A stretch of 62,508 bases of DNA from Polaribacter sp. IC066 (GTDB taxonomy: Bacteria; Bacteroidota; Bacteroidia; Flavobacteriales; Flavobacteriaceae). Within the stretch, counting starts at the first letter, position 1. Every line of letters begins with the position of its first letter. This document shows positions 62,386-62,508 of the stretch, piece after piece. The position numbers were made by a program, and so were the translations under genes. The notes below the pieces were generated by a model that was not told the origin of the DNA, made no database searches, and saw only the letters and a program-made list of their open reading frames with translations. The stretch lies in NCBI RefSeq assembly GCF_007997085.1, contig NZ_VORR01000024.1:1-62508 (forward strand), written 5' to 3'.

Positions 62386-62508
62386 CTATTCAGCCATTTC
62401 CGGTAGGAACGGATTTTTGCTAAAAGCAAGCTGAATATTTTCTAGTACTTTTTGTTTATTTTTTTTGAGCGTTGTAATATATCCTCTAATTCTAGCAAAA
62501 TATTGTGC
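62386..62508 (-). CDS. Transposase C-terminus, IS66-like (cut by window edge)
   Basis: The last 40 residues of a minus-strand gene that enters from the right edge: AQYFARIRGYITTLKKNKQK, then VLENIQLAFSKNPFLPEMAE and stop. The pattern of RIRGYITTLKKN followed by the NPFLP-type end resembles the C-terminus of IS66-family transposases. Only the end is visible, so the family is not certain. Confidence 0.6.
   Translation of the reverse strand, partial: AQYFARIRGYITTLKKNKQKVLENIQLAFSKNPFLPEMAE

Overview
The window is AT-rich DNA (about one third G+C by eye) from a member of the Flavobacteriaceae (Bacteroidota), most like the Polaribacter/Tenacibaculum group. Grounds: repeated TAnnTTTG -7 promoter boxes and weak Shine-Dalgarno signals, a type IX secretion (T9SS) C-terminal sorting domain, a carboxypeptidase-regulatory/TonB receptor, flavobacterial families such as DUF6452, DUF6048 and DUF5362, and typical flavobacterial gene neighbourhoods. 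No rRNA, CRISPR array, phage or conjugation genes were seen. Both edges fall inside transposase genes (ISL3-like on the left, probably IS66-like on the right), so the window looks like a contig or segment bounded by insertion sequences.

Layout. 1-5 kb: IS end, DUF5362 membrane protein, ornithine aminotransferase (rocD), a 745-base intergenic stretch with a structured GC-richer element, lipocalin-like lipoprotein, OmpA-like protein. 4.5-7 kb: 23S rRNA m5U methyltransferase (rlmD-like), then a PIN/DUF6364 toxin-antitoxin pair followed by a second, diverged copy of the rlmD 3' end. 7-10.5 kb: a large surface protein with VWA, Fn3-like and leucine-rich regions. 10.6-17.1 kb: pterin dehydratase, DUF6452 and DUF6048 proteins, a 2OG-Fe(II) oxygenase, and a tightly packed run SUI1 - DUF1835 - nucleoside phosphorylase - solute-binding-like protein - DUF2147. 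17-27.7 kb: housekeeping genes (ung, mutS2, csp, mnmA), a decayed second csp, a nitronate monooxygenase-like enzyme, a secreted subtilase and a YwqK/MORN protein.

28-41.4 kb is a metal-handling region: a minus-strand operon for a CusCBA-type RND efflux system (His-rich protein, TolC-like channel, small lipoprotein, adaptor, pump), purB, then a plus-strand operon with TerC, a second His-rich small protein, a TonB receptor and a His-rich lipoprotein that together suggest metal (zinc?) uptake. 41.7-54.7 kb: transporters, M48 protease, alpha/beta hydrolase, msrB, YfcC transporter, an IS3 remnant, ffh, folD, yitT, an FKBP-like lipoprotein, S4 protein, phosphoribosyltransferase and shikimate kinase.

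54.8-61.2 kb is the most unusual part: tRNA-Lys and tRNA-Leu, a broken YwqK gene, and a four-gene operon encoding DUF805, VWA, membrane-anchored PP2C phosphatase and membrane-anchored atypical protein kinase. Its composition recalls the TerY-type VWA/PP2C/kinase triads, but with transmembrane segments and extracytoplasmic-type tails. On the far side lie a 150-base non-coding miniature insertion element with an exact 8-base target duplication and a tRNA-Leu-like 3' end remnant, so the cassette may be part of a tRNA-associated island.
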